Shown here one piece after another: positions 1-11,124 of a stretch of 29,603 bases of DNA. Both the position numbers and the translations under genes were made by a program. The stretch is from the NCBI GenBank assembly GCA_022592435.1, contig JABYQS010000336.1:1-29603 (forward strand), given 5' to 3'. Within the stretch, counting starts at the first letter, position 1; each line of letters starts with the position of its first letter. The notes under the pieces were generated by a model. The model saw nothing but the letters and a program-made list of their open reading frames with translations, made no database searches and was not told the origin of the DNA. This DNA is from Cerioporus squamosus (taxonomy: Eukaryota > Basidiomycota > Agaricomycetes > Polyporales > Polyporaceae).

Positions 1-1010
1 CACGGTATGGCTGCTCCTAGGAGCCAGGGACCGTGGGAGAACGCGCCGTGGTGGCGGTTGATGGAAGAGGAGCTCCTTCCCTTTGTCTCATCTTATTCTA
101 GCTTGCTATGTCTCGACATGTATTTAGGACCTGTAGTTTGGGGCGCCTAGTCCCCAGTTCTCTTGATACGACGACCTTTCCTACTCACTCGCTCGTGTCT
201 CGAAGACTCTCATGTTTCCTGACCGCTCGACATCGACCTCGACATCGTCAAGCTCTTCGTCAAGCGCCGGGTTTCTCACACTCTCCTATCCAAGATATGT
301 AATCTTCGATGGTACGAAGGGTTGGTTAAGATTGCTGATTTGCTTGGCAATTTTTATGCGTAGACCCCAATCGTGGTCCGGCTCTGTGAGGTGGTTCAAT
401 AGATATCCAATCCGAGTTCTAACCCAATTGCAAAGCTGCTGGATTTCTCTAGGGATAGCTGTATCCCTAGCGAGGAATGAATGTCCACTATCGGTGTCCA
501 GGCTAACTGCGGTTGCTGTAGAGGCAGTGGTTGCCGGATAGTGAGTGCTCTCTGTGTCTTCTTATGAGAGGTATGTGTTGCGTCCGGGTACGAGGTGTCT
601 TTGTGCAAAGAGAGGTATCGGTGGAATGTCCCGGTTGGGTAACTTGCTCTGTATCGTTCGACATGTTTGGGTGTCTGAGGGAGTGTCTGTTCCCTGTGGA
701 CTTGTTCGTCAGGACCAGGGTTCGTAGGCCTTCAGTATGGTGAAGGTGGATCTCGCAGAGCCACTGGTGTGTTTGGTGATCGTGGTTCCCTTGGAACTAC
801 TGGTGTCGGGAATACCTCCTCGGGGTATCCTAGGGTGGCGGGGGTTGTTGCTCTGGAGAGCTCTGTCTTCTTCGGCGAGTTGGGGAGATGCGTAGCAATA
901 GTCCGATCCTTCGCATCAGTTGGTGCACTGAACCGTTATGAGGTTGTGCCGTTGGGGAGTTTTGATCTAGTGTTATGGTTGCCTACTAATGCATTCGAGC
1001 GTTAGTAGCA
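1..1010 (-). other. Broken gag-like reading frames, probable decayed retroelement
   Basis: There is no intact gene here, but the minus strand holds three stretches that read like protein in different frames. About 940-740 is a proline-rich stretch (motifs such as FPTPVVPREP). About 660-560 begins MSNDTEQVTQP. About 565-315 reads LCNWVRTRIGYLLNHLTEPD and then a lysine/isoleucine-rich tail up to a stop near 310. Frame changes and stops separate them. Low-complexity proline/serine sequence followed by a basic helical segment is compatible with a retrotransposon Gag remnant, but I cannot match it to a named family and no protease or reverse transcriptase motif is visible before the window edge. 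It could also be a broken host gene with introns I cannot place. Confidence 0.25.
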
Positions 1011-1930
1011 GCCGCACTATACTTACCCAAGTATAGTTGATGAAGTTGACTGCGCGACGAGCACAGCGAGCAGAAGTGAGAGAAAAGGGAGAAGAGAAAA
1101 AGGTCGCGTTGGCGAGTATAGAATATAAGAGGTCAAAACTGGGGGATCTCCCCTGCGACTAGCTAGGCTTTATAATAGTCCTGTGTGGAGCCGAGTGGGG
1201 TATAGAGGAGACTATCCACCTGTGTGCTGAGCGAGGTAGCCACAGGAGTGAGGAGCTATGTGGCTACAAAGTGGGGTAAAGCGGAGTGTAGCCATATGGG
1301 TGGGAAGCTATGTGGCTACAAGCAGAGTAAGGTGGAGGAGAGCCGTATGTGAGAGGGGCTAAGTGGCTATGGAGCGGAGTGTAGTCATATAAATATGGAG
1401 TGAAGCGGAGAGGTCCATGTGGTTAACATGACGCGCCAGAGCCACTATAGTATGAGAGCGGAGCGAGATGGGGATGTCCATGTGGTTAGCGATGACGAGC
1501 CAGAACCACTATGTTGATGTATCCTATATGGAAGACGGGAATGGGAAACTGGAAACAATAATGAATAAACGAAAGGAAGAAGATAGGGTGTTGAGTCAAT
1601 GTCCTGAAGAATGTCCGCTGTCATCGTGGTCGAGCTGCGTAACAATGTATGAGTAGGTCATAGCCTCATGCACCTTAAGTTGGCCTTGCCGTGACAAGGG
1701 CACAGGTAGACGCTAGTCAATAATGTAAGGGTGTCGCATTCCGTGATACTATGATACAATGAGCTACTACTACTACGGCGTTGGGCTAAACTACACGCTA
1801 CTATGTACATACAAGGTCGTACAAGACCGCTGCTGCACAAGAACTATACAGTAACAGTACACCGCCCACGAAACAGCGCGTCCAGGCCCTGTCCAGGTAC
1901 GGGAGACATCAAATCATGCTTGTCGTCGCA
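1011..1930. other. Non-coding stretch with short degenerate repeats
   Basis: No convincing gene. A perfect 8-bp inverted repeat (CTATACTT, 4-nt loop, AAGTATAG) lies at 1017-1036. On the minus strand a TATTATAAAG box near 1165-1175 is followed by a C/T-rich leader towards 1040, which resembles the promoter end of an LTR that would drive the gag-like frames downstream. From 1230 to 1520 the words TGTGGCTA, GCGGAGTGTAG and GTCCATGTGGTTA recur. I see no paired LTR in the window, so the LTR reading is an inference. Confidence 0.35.
1413..1513. repeat. Two-copy degenerate tandem repeat
   Basis: About 37 nt at 1413-1449 (starting GTCCATGTGGTTA and ending CCACTATA) are repeated with a few changes at 1476-1513. 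The upstream words GCGGAG and AGCGGAG are also repeated, so the unit is about 63 nt. The repeat lies in the presumed retroelement remnant and has no coding sense. Confidence 0.6.
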
Positions 1931-3778
1931 TCAGTAACCATCGACTGCGTGCTCATCCGCGAATGGATCCTCGCTAGAATCGTACGCGATGAACGAAAAC
2001 CGCGGAGACTCGGGGCACGGGGGAGGAGGCCGGATGCTGAAGCGCACGGAGGAGTCCTGGTTCGCCGAGGCGCGTTCCAACTCCTGCGCAAGCGTCGACG
2101 GCTTCGGACGATTGCTGTTTGGGGTCGCGAGCGGCGCCACCACTTGAACCCCCGAGCGCGCGTACGACGGAGTGGGAAGCCGGATGACAAGCTCCGCCTC
2201 CGGAGACGGGTCCTGCACTGTCGGAGCGGCCTCAATAGACGGGGTAGGTGGACGAGCAGGAATGTCGTCAAGGTACGACACGGGGAGAGGTGCGGGGAGA
2301 TGAATTGAGATCTCAGTGAAGGACGTATCACCGGACAGTGGCGCGGGAGCAACTGAGACGATGGACGCAGAGTCGGCCGCAGCACCTTCGTCCTCATGCA
2401 GCAGCACATCAGCCTCGGAGACCGTCTGAGGGTTGAGTGTCGAAGGCTGCTCGTCGGGCAGAGGAGTACCCGGACGCGGTGGAGGTGATGGGGCGGGAGG
2501 AAACCAGCGAGCCAAGAAGGGATGCGCGTGCACAGGCGGGGGAGGTGGGGTGGGGAACAAGTGGTGGATCAATTGCCAACGGAACCTCCACTCAGTCATG
2601 AGCGGACGAGCGCCCTGCGAGGAATCCGAGTCGCCGAACAGAGGGACGTGCGGCGTCGCAGTGGCGATCGGAGAGGCACAGACGGCGGTGTCTTGGCTGT
2701 ACACAGACGCAGGCGAATCCGGAGTCCAGCACCGAGCGAGCGGGCTCGGTGGTGCCAGGGACGCAGCCTTGCGAGGCTGCCCGCGCAGCGCGTCCATTTC
2801 GCTGACGAAGACAAACTGCCTGAGCTTGAAGGCAGGGACAGCGTAGTACCTGCGATCTGTCTCCTCGTACGACGAGTCGCGCAGGTCGGCGATGTCGCCA
2901 AAGCGCGGGTAGATGGGCTTGAAGAAGTCGCGGCTTGCCTTCCACGCCGGGTCCGCGGCTGGCTGGGGCTGCGCGCGGACGCGCTCCGAGCGCGGGAGTG
3001 GGAGACCGTTCGCGCTCATCCAGGGAACCCGTCTGGAGGGAGGAAGAAGTGGAGGTGGCGGGAAGAACACGGTCGCCGCGATCCCGTCGTCCGAGGCGTT
3101 GGTGGGCAGGCTTACCAAATAGCGGCAATGTTCCTCGTAGTGCCACCACGCCCACTGCCGTCGAAACCACAGGCCAGCCTTCATCTCGTATAACGCATTG
3201 TTAGACCAGCCGTAATGTTCACACTGGCGCGGTGCGCGCAGCACCTCCAGCTGTGGCGTGGGCGTAGGGGGCCAGGAAGGGGAGTATGGTTCGGGAAAGG
3301 CGGGAGGCACGAAGCCATCATGGAAACGCTCCCAGTCTTCCTGGTCGAGCGGAGGGAACAGGGGGTCCGATGAACACTCACCACAGAGGGAGGTCGGAGA
3401 TGGTGGCGACGGAGGGCAGAGTGGCGTGAGGTCTATCTTGAAGTCGTCCTCCGACTCATCACTGCTACTCGAGCTGCTACTCCCACCATCGGTGCTGCTG
3501 GACGTATCGAGGGGTGGGGTCGGGGAGTCCCGGATAGGAGGGAGATCGGGGAAGGCGTTGAAGCTTGCATTCGATCGCTTCAGCGGAGGGCGATTCGGAC
3601 GGTGGCTAGCGCGACTCGGCGCACGATCAATGACCGGTACACCCTCGGTGTCTCCATCCATCTCGGAATCGCCACACATAACTAAGAGCAAGCAAGTGCG
3701 CGCTCAGTAGAAAGCTCTTGGAGGAGAAGCAGCGACGAAGGACTCACGAAGGTGGTTAGGCCTGTGGCTGTCTATCAT
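1931..3778 (-). CDS. Unknown proline/serine-rich protein
   Basis: I do not recognise this gene. The main exon, 3681-1931, is open for 584 codons. A first exon at 3778-3748 (starting MIDSHRPNHL) joins it in frame through a 66-nt intron with GTGAGT donor and CTTAG acceptor, giving 593 aa; starting at the internal ATG (3679) would remove only the first 11 residues. The ends are disordered: a serine run followed by acidic residues at about 73-90, and many PP and SP pairs. The middle, about residues 164-207, is different. It is rich in tryptophan, tyrosine, cysteine and histidine (words CEHYGW, AGLWFRRQWAWWHYEEHC) and looks like a conserved core. No signal peptide or membrane segment is visible. 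Such proteins are common as uncharacterised families in Agaricomycetes. The reading frame is well supported; the function is unknown. Confidence 0.65.
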
Positions 3779-4437
3779 GCTCGCGGACCCTCAAGTCGAA
3801 CGAATCCAGAGTCCAGCGAGGTATGGACAGCGTATAACAATACCACAAGAGAAGAAAAGTGAGAATCAAAGAAACAGAAGACAGGAAAGGGTATCCGGGG
3901 AAGGGATGGTGGTCGTGGTGGGAGGTCAAGTCGCTGCAGCAGCATCCAGCCACCGTCTGCCTACGCGAAAGTCACGGGAACGCGAACTTCCCACGGCGCG
4001 CGCGCGTCGCTACGTACTCGTTCTTTCCGAGAAGCTCCTGCGCGACGACATAGACAGACAGGTCGTCTGGACATTCGACGTCGACTAGGATACTGAACGC
4101 CGGAGGCATTTGCGTCGCGAGGCAGGCTACTCGAAGTCGTACGAGTACATGGGACCCGATCCGCGCGCTCTGCATGCCCGTGGAACACGCGACCAATAAG
4201 AAAGCAATGGATTACAATTAAGTAACACTAGATGAGCGCGACAGTAGTCTACACAACGGAGAGGATGCGAGAAGGAATGTGCGAGGGAGCAATAACATTG
4301 GACATGAGCTACAACGAAGGGTGCAATGAGCGACAAAGACATACATGCGCTGTCCGTCCGAGGATCCATCTCGCAGCGATAAGTGTTGACGAAGGGAATG
4401 GGTATCGTTAACGAGGGAATTCGACAATGAGTATACA
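3779..4437. other. Intergenic stretch between BUD6 and the unknown gene
   Basis: This 659-nt stretch holds the 3' flank of BUD6 and the 5' flank of the next gene, both on the minus strand. A short minus-strand frame ending at 3972 with TGA could encode a peptide of about 45 residues from an ATG near 4108 (it contains ILVDVECPDDLSVYVVAQEL). Its composition is protein-like, but there is no supporting splice structure or known family, so I do not call it a gene. Confidence 0.4.
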
Positions 4438-7400
4438 TTACGACGACGTCTCCTGCGATGCCTCCGCTGGCGGCGTGTCTCCGTTCGTAGCAGCAGGAGG
4501 AAGAGCGGGAGACTGAGGCGCGACAGGCGACGGCAGCGCAGACCCAGTCCCCAAAGCCGGGGACGCCGTCCCACTCGCACTGAACATCGCCTTGAGCGTG
4601 AGCTCGTTCTTCCTCTGCCGCACGCGCTCCGCCTCCTCCGCCCCGCCCGTCATGCGCAGCTTCTTGCCCACGACGAAGCCCGACAGCTCGTTCTGGAACT
4701 CGTCCGAGCGGCTCGCGAGCTCCTTCTCCCTGTTCTTCTCGTTTGCCGCGATCGCCTTCAGCCTGCGCTCCGGGTCGACAGCCGCGCTCCTGATCTCCAT
4801 CATGACCGTGCTGAGCCCGCCGTGGGCCTCTTCTGGTGGCGGCGGCCTGAACGTCGGAGCCCTGCGCTTGCTCGACGCAGAACCGCGGAGCGAGATGACC
4901 TTCTCGACGTGTCCGAACACCTCGATGACGGCCTTGTGGTCCTCGAACAGGTCCTCGAGAAACTCCTCCTGGTGCTGCAGGAACTGCTGCTCCTCGACGA
5001 TGTTCTGCAGCTCCTCCTCCCACGTCTTCTTCCACATCGGCTTGATCGTCTGATGTGGTCCTTCAGGCTCTGCAGCTCCTCCGCGACCGCGTCGATGTCG
5101 CCCTTGACCTGCTTCAGCAGGAACGACTTCGGCGACACATTCCGCTTCAGCACGTCGTCCTTGATGTTCTCCACCGTGTCCTGCAGCTCCTCCATCCGCG
5201 TGAGCACGTTCGACGACCGCGTGTCTAGCTTCGTCTTCCCTGTGTCGATGTACGCCCGCGCGCCGCCCACCTTCGCCGTCGACAGCTGCCGCACCGTCTG
5301 CGTCTGCGCCCGCAGCGTCCCCAGCGACTCCTTCGTCTGCTTCATGAACTCCGTGTACAGCTGCCGCATGATGCCCAGGTCGCGCCGCAGGTTCTGCACC
5401 TCGTCGAACTGCGTCTTCAGGTCCGACACGACGCGTGTCGTGTACTCGGACACCATCGACGCGCCGGTCATCTGCGGCTGCAGCGTCGCGCCCGTCATCT
5501 GCGGTTGCAGCGGCTCCGGCGGGGCGGGTGTCGGGCTCTGCGAACGACTGTGTGTCGGCGTGCCCTGCTGGTCGGGGATCAACCGCGATATCCGTCTCGC
5601 AGCATCGCGGAACCGCTGTTCTGACGGCCGCGGTGCGACAGGTGTGCTCTCCGCGAGAGGATGGGTGAGGATTGTTGACGTCCGACGGTTGCTCACGACG
5701 GCCGTACGTAGATCCTTGATGTCCTGCTGCAGCGACGAGATCTGCGAGTCGATGTGCTGCTTGATCTGATCGAGGGCTGCGACAACATCAGCGGCGCTCC
5801 CTGAGAAGCAACACGAGACTCACGTTCGATGTTGAGCGACAGCAAGACCTTCTCCTTGACCTCGTCGACATCCTCGAGCTCGTACTGCACCCCGCTCGAC
5901 GGATCCCGGATGTAGATCGCGGGGAAGTTATCCTGCCCGGGACTGTACGCGAACTTGTCCACGAACAGCATCCGCAAACTCGACAGCGACAGCCCCGGCT
6001 CGATCACGACCTTCTTCACTTCCCGCCCGACCTGCAAGAACACCGGGAACGGCTTCCCAGGCTCGCTCGCGTTCTCTGACTCGGCCGTCGACACGCGCAC
6101 CTCCGGGCTGCTGCGTTCCGGCGGCTTCTCCGGTGCCTCTTGTGGAACGGCGCCAGGCTGCGGTGACGGAGACTTGGAGGGTAACGGGGGCACGGGCGGA
6201 GGCTCCTCGCCCTCGTGGATCGGCGAAGGTCCGCGCGTCCGCTGGGACCGCGTCCCCTTCTTCCGCGGGCTGGCGGTATCGCTGTCCTCCGCCAGCGCAG
6301 CGAGATCTCCGGGGGTGAGTGCGCCGTTCGCGGCCAGGAGAGACCGTCGATTGCCACCGCCTCCGCCAGACCGATCGCGCACGGTCCCGCCAGTCATCTT
6401 GGAGATGTTGTACGTCGAGAAGCGCTTCGACGCACGCCGCTCGAGCGCCTCCGCCTTCTTCAGCGCCGCAAGCGAGTTCTGCACGGCGGGCGGCGCTTGC
6501 TCGAGTGGTACGCTCTCGACAGGAGGGCTGGTCGGTGTTGCGGGACCGTCAGTCGATCCGGAGGTCGCAGAGCCGTCGTTCACGATCACGGCAGGCGGCG
6601 GAGGGACAGGGCTATCGACCAGGGAGAACCGCTTGACATGGCTGGGCACGGGAGGCTGCGAAGACGGAGGAGCGGGTAGTGGTTGGTCGGGTGGTGGCGT
6701 CGCAAAGCCGTTTGGCTGACTTCGCGGATCGCGGGGGAAGCTGGGGTCGGCGGAGGATGTAGAGTACGCACGAGGAGCCGGGAAGCTGTTCGACTGTCCC
6801 AGCGATGGGCGCGCCTGGATAGGCGTGGATGAGCGCGAAGGCTTGGTGGGATCCACGTCTACAGCGGCACCGGGTGGCGCAAAGCCGCCAACGAAATCCG
6901 AGGAGCCATTGGGCACTACCGGTGGTGCGAGGACGTTTTCAGAGTTGGATGGTTTCCGTCGCGAAGAGGGCGTCTTGCTTCGTGGCGGCAGGTCATTAGA
7001 AGGTGTGGGCCCGCGGGAGGGTTGGCGGGCGATGCCGTCCTCCCGCGCGCGATCGACGCGAGACAAGCGTGAGTCCCGGTCGCTGCCGCCTTCGGAGCGT
7101 TTCTGGTCCGAGACGATGCGGCGGTATATGGACTGCTTGCCGCGCAAGCCCTGCAGGAGGCTGGTGATAATCTGGCGGACTTCGGGGAGGAAGATCTCCA
7201 GGTTCTCGGGTGTAGCGTCCTCGGAGAGACAAGCCTCCAGGATGACGCGGAGGTCTTCGGGCACAGAGGAGAGCTCGCTGAGAGAGGGTTTTGTATGTGG
7301 CACGAGGGGAAGGGGCGGAGTGAGCAAGGACGCACCTCATGTCAATGCCGAACGCGCCAAACGCAGCGACTGCGGCGTTGAAGTCGTTCCCCAAACGAAC

Positions 7401-8078
7401 GTACACGTCGCTGACATGACCCTCGTCCACTACCTGCTTGCTCCATTGCGTGAGGGATTCCAGAAGGACCTTGATCGACACCAGTAATCTTGTAACGGCG
7501 GATTCAACGGCAGGCTATGTAGACAATCAGTGTTCGAGCTCAATGCGTAGTTCGCAACACGAGGAAACTACAAGATATGGGTCAAGCAGGCCACGCGTAG
7601 GGAGGGTGAAAAGAGAGAACCTCTGGAGCAGGACCGGTGAGACGGCGAACGCGGATATCGGAGGGCGGATGGCGAGGCCCGACGCAGCAAGATGGTCAAC
7701 GTACTGCGAGGGCGTCGTGACAGCAAGCAATGTCGCATGCTCAGCATCTTGTAACCTCGTCGAACCCGCAAGTTCCGCTGTGCATAACCGATACACAGAA
7801 CAGGGAATGAAGGGACACGGGGCGTGACTGACTTGCTGGACTACAGGCCTGCGCGCATCCCAAACATCTGCCTCCGTTCTCTCCATCAGAATTCCCGATC
7901 CCTCCTGCCCGTCCTCCTACCCGCCCTTCCAGACAATCCGCCACAGGTCGAAATCAAAGCAAGTACTCACGCTAGCCTGCGGACGCGACGCTCCGCGCTC
8001 GCTGCGGGAAGACGATGCGGTGGAGGACACCGACTGATTCGTTCTTCTTGATGGATGCGAGGCCTGCCTTGAAGCCAT
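4438..8078 (-). CDS. BUD6: Bud6/Aip3 actin- and formin-binding polarity protein (apparent frameshift)
   Basis: Bud6 (Aip3) binds actin monomers and formins, stimulates actin cable nucleation, and marks polarity sites at the cell cortex, hyphal tip and septum. Proposed exons are 8078-7971, 7514-7336, 7277-5824 and 5776-4438, with phases agreeing. The N-terminal helical region (VTRLLVSIKVLLESLTQWS, then LSEDATPENLE and GKQSIYRR) is typical of the family. A long proline/serine-rich linker follows. The AIP3 region begins about residue 430 (VFLQVGREVKK) and continues through LSLNIEPLDQIKQH and the coiled-coil core WKKTWEEELQN. The total is about 1026 aa, similar to other fungal Bud6. Intron 1 is unusually long (456 nt) and may hide another small exon. 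At about 5049 the frame changes by one base between SLKDHIR and TIKPMWKK, with conserved sequence on both sides and no room for an intron. This is either a 1-nt assembly error or a real mutation. The C-terminus is a loose alanine/proline tail. Confidence 0.88.
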
Positions 8079-9278
8079 GAGAAACCCAGAGAAGAGGAGG
8101 TAGACAGCGAGGGCTCGAGGCAGAGATGGCAGCAGAGCAGAACAGAGCTTTGCGCGGGTCTGTTAATCGCACTGATTACGTAAGTAATCGAGGCCGTACT
8201 GAACCGTAACGCAGCACGCTTCACTCAGCTTCGCTTAAAACCAGTGGCATCGTCCAGGAGTGTGCACGCATGTATATATCCCAAAGTGCTACTCTCTCAG
8301 TATCTCTAACAGGCTTCCATTGGCTGCGTTCACGAAGATGCGGGCGGATGACCGCTATCGCGCCTGTGGCAGACTCTGGCGACCTCCACTGCCCCCGGGC
8401 CCGTACAGTTCTTGGAATGTAGTTCCTTGTCTTCTACTTGCCTCCGCTGGGGAGACAACCAGCTGGATACACGACGCCCTTCCCAGCGTTCCTGGGCCAG
8501 TACAACGACTATGGAGCCGGTACCGTACCGCCGCGGCATCCATACCTTGCATCCAGCCAAACTCACCCCTGCACAGCACCTCTCGCTCACTAATCTGTAC
8601 ACACAGCTCTCTCGTAGGAATCTCAGATGAAGCTCCCGCACTCTTGCTACCCATACGGTGCCTCCGACGATTCTCACTTCGGTCAACATCTGTGTCGCAA
8701 TCTGCGCCCCCAGATCATATTCGACCCGCTGTTCTCGAGAATGAATGAGTATACACCGAAATACTTCGCTGAGGACTCTTTGTTTCCTCTTCGTCCTTTG
8801 GTATCTCCGAGAAAAGAGTACAAATTTGACTCGGATAAGCGGTGTACTCTTACTACACAGCACACGAGGTTATACTGACGCTACGGCGCCCAGATCCTGG
8901 TCGATAGTACTTACCCGTACTGCAAGGCTCGATGCGGGAACTCGACGAGGAACGGCGAAATCAATTGTGAGCGCGTTCGGTCCCTTCCATAACCCTCCAT
9001 AACCACATCCCCCGAGCCCCGGCGCAACCTCAGGATGACTCCAGTGCTTCCCAGAACTCAACTCGCTACGTCGCTCAAATCACACGATTCTCGAGAGCTC
9101 ATACAGTGCATCACGAATCCTATTCATACATTCCGCCATCGGGCATGGATCGATTAAAAGAAGATGGGACGACGACGCGTTCAAATCGCATAACTCGGAC
9201 GGAACCTGCGAACAAAACATCAACTCATCGTCTCCTCCATAGCCTCCCACGCATTCAGATCGCACTCACCCACTGGCA
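8079..9278. other. Intergenic stretch with no gene recognised
   Basis: About 1.2 kb between BUD6 and the coiled-coil gene. Open frames exist on both strands between 8260 and 8880. The most protein-like is a short plus-strand frame near 8430-8600 (words TPFPAFLGQYNDYGAG), but it lacks a start and a clear splice partner. I see no tRNA, repeat or transposon end. It presumably contains the BUD6 promoter. Confidence 0.4.
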
Positions 9279-10604
9279 TTAATTGGTCGCATCCGCATTC
9301 CAACCGGCACCGCGCTCGCTGCCAGTCGCAGCGTCAGCTTCTTTCTCCCTTGGGAGCTTCGCGGAAATCTCCTTCAGGGTCCCCGCGATCTCCTTCAGCG
9401 ACTCAGAGATCGGCTTCAAGTGCTCCAGATTCTTCAAGTGCGCGTTCTCAGGCGCGTCGTTCGCCGTCGCCGCTGGCCTCGTCGCGCTCCCTTGAGGTTG
9501 CGGTTCGCCTGTGCCTTTCTTCACCAGGAAAACCCGTGCGTCGAGGTCCTTCATCGCATGCGTTCCGCAACCGGGTGCGACTATCGGCTTAACCCTGGGA
9601 GTCGTAGCGGTCGTTGACCTGCCGAGAGGCGTGCTGCCAGAGGACTCCGGGAGAAAGAGCGAGGAGAAAGGGGTCGTAGTCGGCTGCGCGTGAGCTGCCC
9701 CTGCCACCCCCGAGCTCAGACCTGTCTTCTCGTTCGCCGACAGATTCGACCCACAGCCTCGAATTCCGGCCTTCGGCTCGTAGGGAGACTTCGCACCTCC
9801 ACCGGCGTTCATGTTCGCGTGCAAGGTCGTGCTCGCGGCGGGTTGTATATCGAAGAGACTGCCGCTACGACCAGGAGAGGCTCCAACTCGGCTAGGAGAG
9901 TCATAGACCTGTTTCGCGACTTCACGCATCTCTTTATCGCTCGGCCCAACAGCCCTCCCGCCACAGAGCTCGCAGGGCTCGCGACTGAAGTGTGGACTCT
10001 CGGACGGCGGCGCGCTGACTCCACCGCGGCGCTCCGTCGCCGATGCATGCTGCTGCTCACCGAATTTCGCACCCGCACTCGCACCCGCACCCGCGCCGCC
10101 GACTGGGACTCGGAAGGTTGCACCGCACATGGCCGAGTTTCCGCCCATGCGTCGAACGCCAGCTTGAAACTTAACCTCCTCTTTCTCGAGCTTGGAACTC
10201 TCTGACTTCGCGCCAAGCGATAGGGACTGCGCGAGAGACTCCTGCAGTTGCTTCATCTCCCGCGCGAGCCGCTCGATATTCATCTGGATCTGGCGCTGCG
10301 TGCTCTCCTTGGCCTCCATCGCGACCGAGGCTGAGGGGTCGTCCACAGCGTCGTTCTTCTCCGTCGCGGCCTGAGCGTCGGTGGGTTGCGTTTGCACCTC
10401 GGAGGTGGAGACAGGAGGAAGTCCACAAAACGTAGCCCCTAAACCTGTCCCGAAACGAGCGAGTGAGAAGGACGTCCGAGCAAGGGTGTACCAGCCAGAC
10501 TCACCCGCCGGCATATGAAAGATCTGCTGCTCTGCCATCACGATGTCCTCGGCCGACGAATGGACGTGTTGGATGGGGGGAGAGGAGTGAGGGGCGAAGA
10601 TCAT
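9279..10604 (-). CDS. Unknown coiled-coil protein
   Basis: I do not recognise this gene. The frame from the ATG at 10604 to TAA at 9279-9281 is uninterrupted, about 440 codons. A second in-frame ATG (MAEQQIFHMPAG) near 10538 is an equally good start. Heptad-like helices lie in the first third (words QMNIERLAREMKQLQESLAQ) and at the C-terminus (LKNLEHLKPISESLKEIAGT). The middle is disordered, serine/glycine/alanine-rich, with one CELCGG motif. After HMPAG there is a 60-nt segment with a GTGAGT donor and a GGGACAG acceptor. It has no stop and is a multiple of three, so it could be spliced or retained; splicing gives 20 residues less. No signal peptide or membrane helix is visible. A scaffold or adaptor role would be a guess. 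Confidence 0.6.
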   Translation of the reverse strand: MIFAPHSSPPIQHVHSSAEDIVMAEQQIFHMPAGESGWYTLARTSFSLARFGTGLGATFCGLPPVSTSEVQTQPTDAQAATEKNDAVDDPSASVAMEAKESTQRQIQMNIERLAREMKQLQESLAQSLSLGAKSESSKLEKEEVKFQAGVRRMGGNSAMCGATFRVPVGGAGAGASAGAKFGEQQHASATERRGGVSAPPSESPHFSREPCELCGGRAVGPSDKEMREVAKQVYDSPSRVGASPGRSGSLFDIQPAASTTLHANMNAGGGAKSPYEPKAGIRGCGSNLSANEKTGLSSGVAGAAHAQPTTTPFSSLFLPESSGSTPLGRSTTATTPRVKPIVAPGCGTHAMKDLDARVFLVKKGTGEPQPQGSATRPAATANDAPENAHLKNLEHLKPISESLKEIAGTLKEISAKLPREKEADAATGSERGAGWNADATN

Positions 10605-10920
10605 GCTCGTGGAAGTTGTGGTTAGAGGGGTCCGAAGCGCGCGCGACTCGGTCAAACGGTCAGCGAACCCCTATCCTCAAGTAGTAATCCGAGTCAAAAT
10701 GACGTCTTCCGCGGCCGTTACAGTAGTAGCGTCTGCGCGACTCACTGACCTGCTTTCAAGTCTCCATGGACTCATCCGAGAACTCTGAAACCGAGAACAT
10801 GTCTCGAAGTACACGAGTAATGCACGAATGTAAGATCGTTTTGAATGGTTCTCCCTGGCTCACTTAGCATTCCGCCGTCGCGTGAAACCGCCAATTCGTC
10901 CGCCTCGACCTCAGTCCTCC
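10605..10920. other. Short intergenic stretch
   Basis: This contains the 5' flank of the coiled-coil gene and the 3' flank of the disrupted NACHT gene, both on the minus strand. I see no gene, repeat or RNA in it. Confidence 0.4.
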
Positions 10921-11097
10921 TCAGTCCCAGTCACCGTATACGTCCTGCGGCTCTTCTAGACTCTCTGGTGGCAATCGTCCATAACTCGCTGTTCCATAGC
11001 AGGTGAGCATCCTACCGTCATTTAAATTCTGTTCAGGCCACTTACTCCTCGAATTCATGACCCACGGGAAGTCCCGCTGCCATGATCGCTTTCTGGA
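10921..11097 (-). pseudogene. Last exons of the broken NLR-type gene
   Basis: After the acceptor CTCCAG (ending at 11093) an exon 11092-11046 reads KAIMAAGLPVGHEFE in phase with the exon at 16150. A GTAAGT donor follows. Two acceptors are possible. One gives a 57-nt intron and a short tail (ELWTIATRE, stop at 10931-10933). The other gives a 34-nt intron and an acidic tail ending VYGDWD (stop at 10921-10923). The 57-nt choice fits the usual intron length here. Confidence 0.5.
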
Positions 11098-11105
11098 GGG
11101 TGCAG
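11098..11105. repeat. Left target-site duplication of the hAT element
   Basis: GGGTGCAG, identical to the copy at 16085-16092. It lies inside the intron acceptor region of the disrupted NACHT gene. Confidence 0.93.
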
Positions 11106-11122
11106 TAGGGATCGTCACGAGT
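11106..11122 (+). repeat. Left terminal inverted repeat of the hAT element
   Basis: TAGGGATCGTCACGAGT, 16 of 17 bases matching the inverted right end (difference at base 13). Confidence 0.9.
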
Positions 11123-11124
11123 CA

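Noticed and set aside
398..425. GGTTCAA-like word suggesting a tRNA B box
   Set aside because: No A box, acceptor stem or anticodon arm can be formed around it.
3972..4196. Small minus-strand frame with protein-like composition
   Set aside because: It may be a 45-residue peptide, but without homology or splice support it cannot be separated from chance.
4822..5769. 315-codon plus-strand open frame
   Set aside because: It is the antisense shadow of the BUD6 coding sequence, a result of GC-rich codon use.
8260..8863. Overlapping open frames on both strands between BUD6 and the coiled-coil gene
   Set aside because: None has a clear start, intron set or recognisable motif; composition does not favour one strand.
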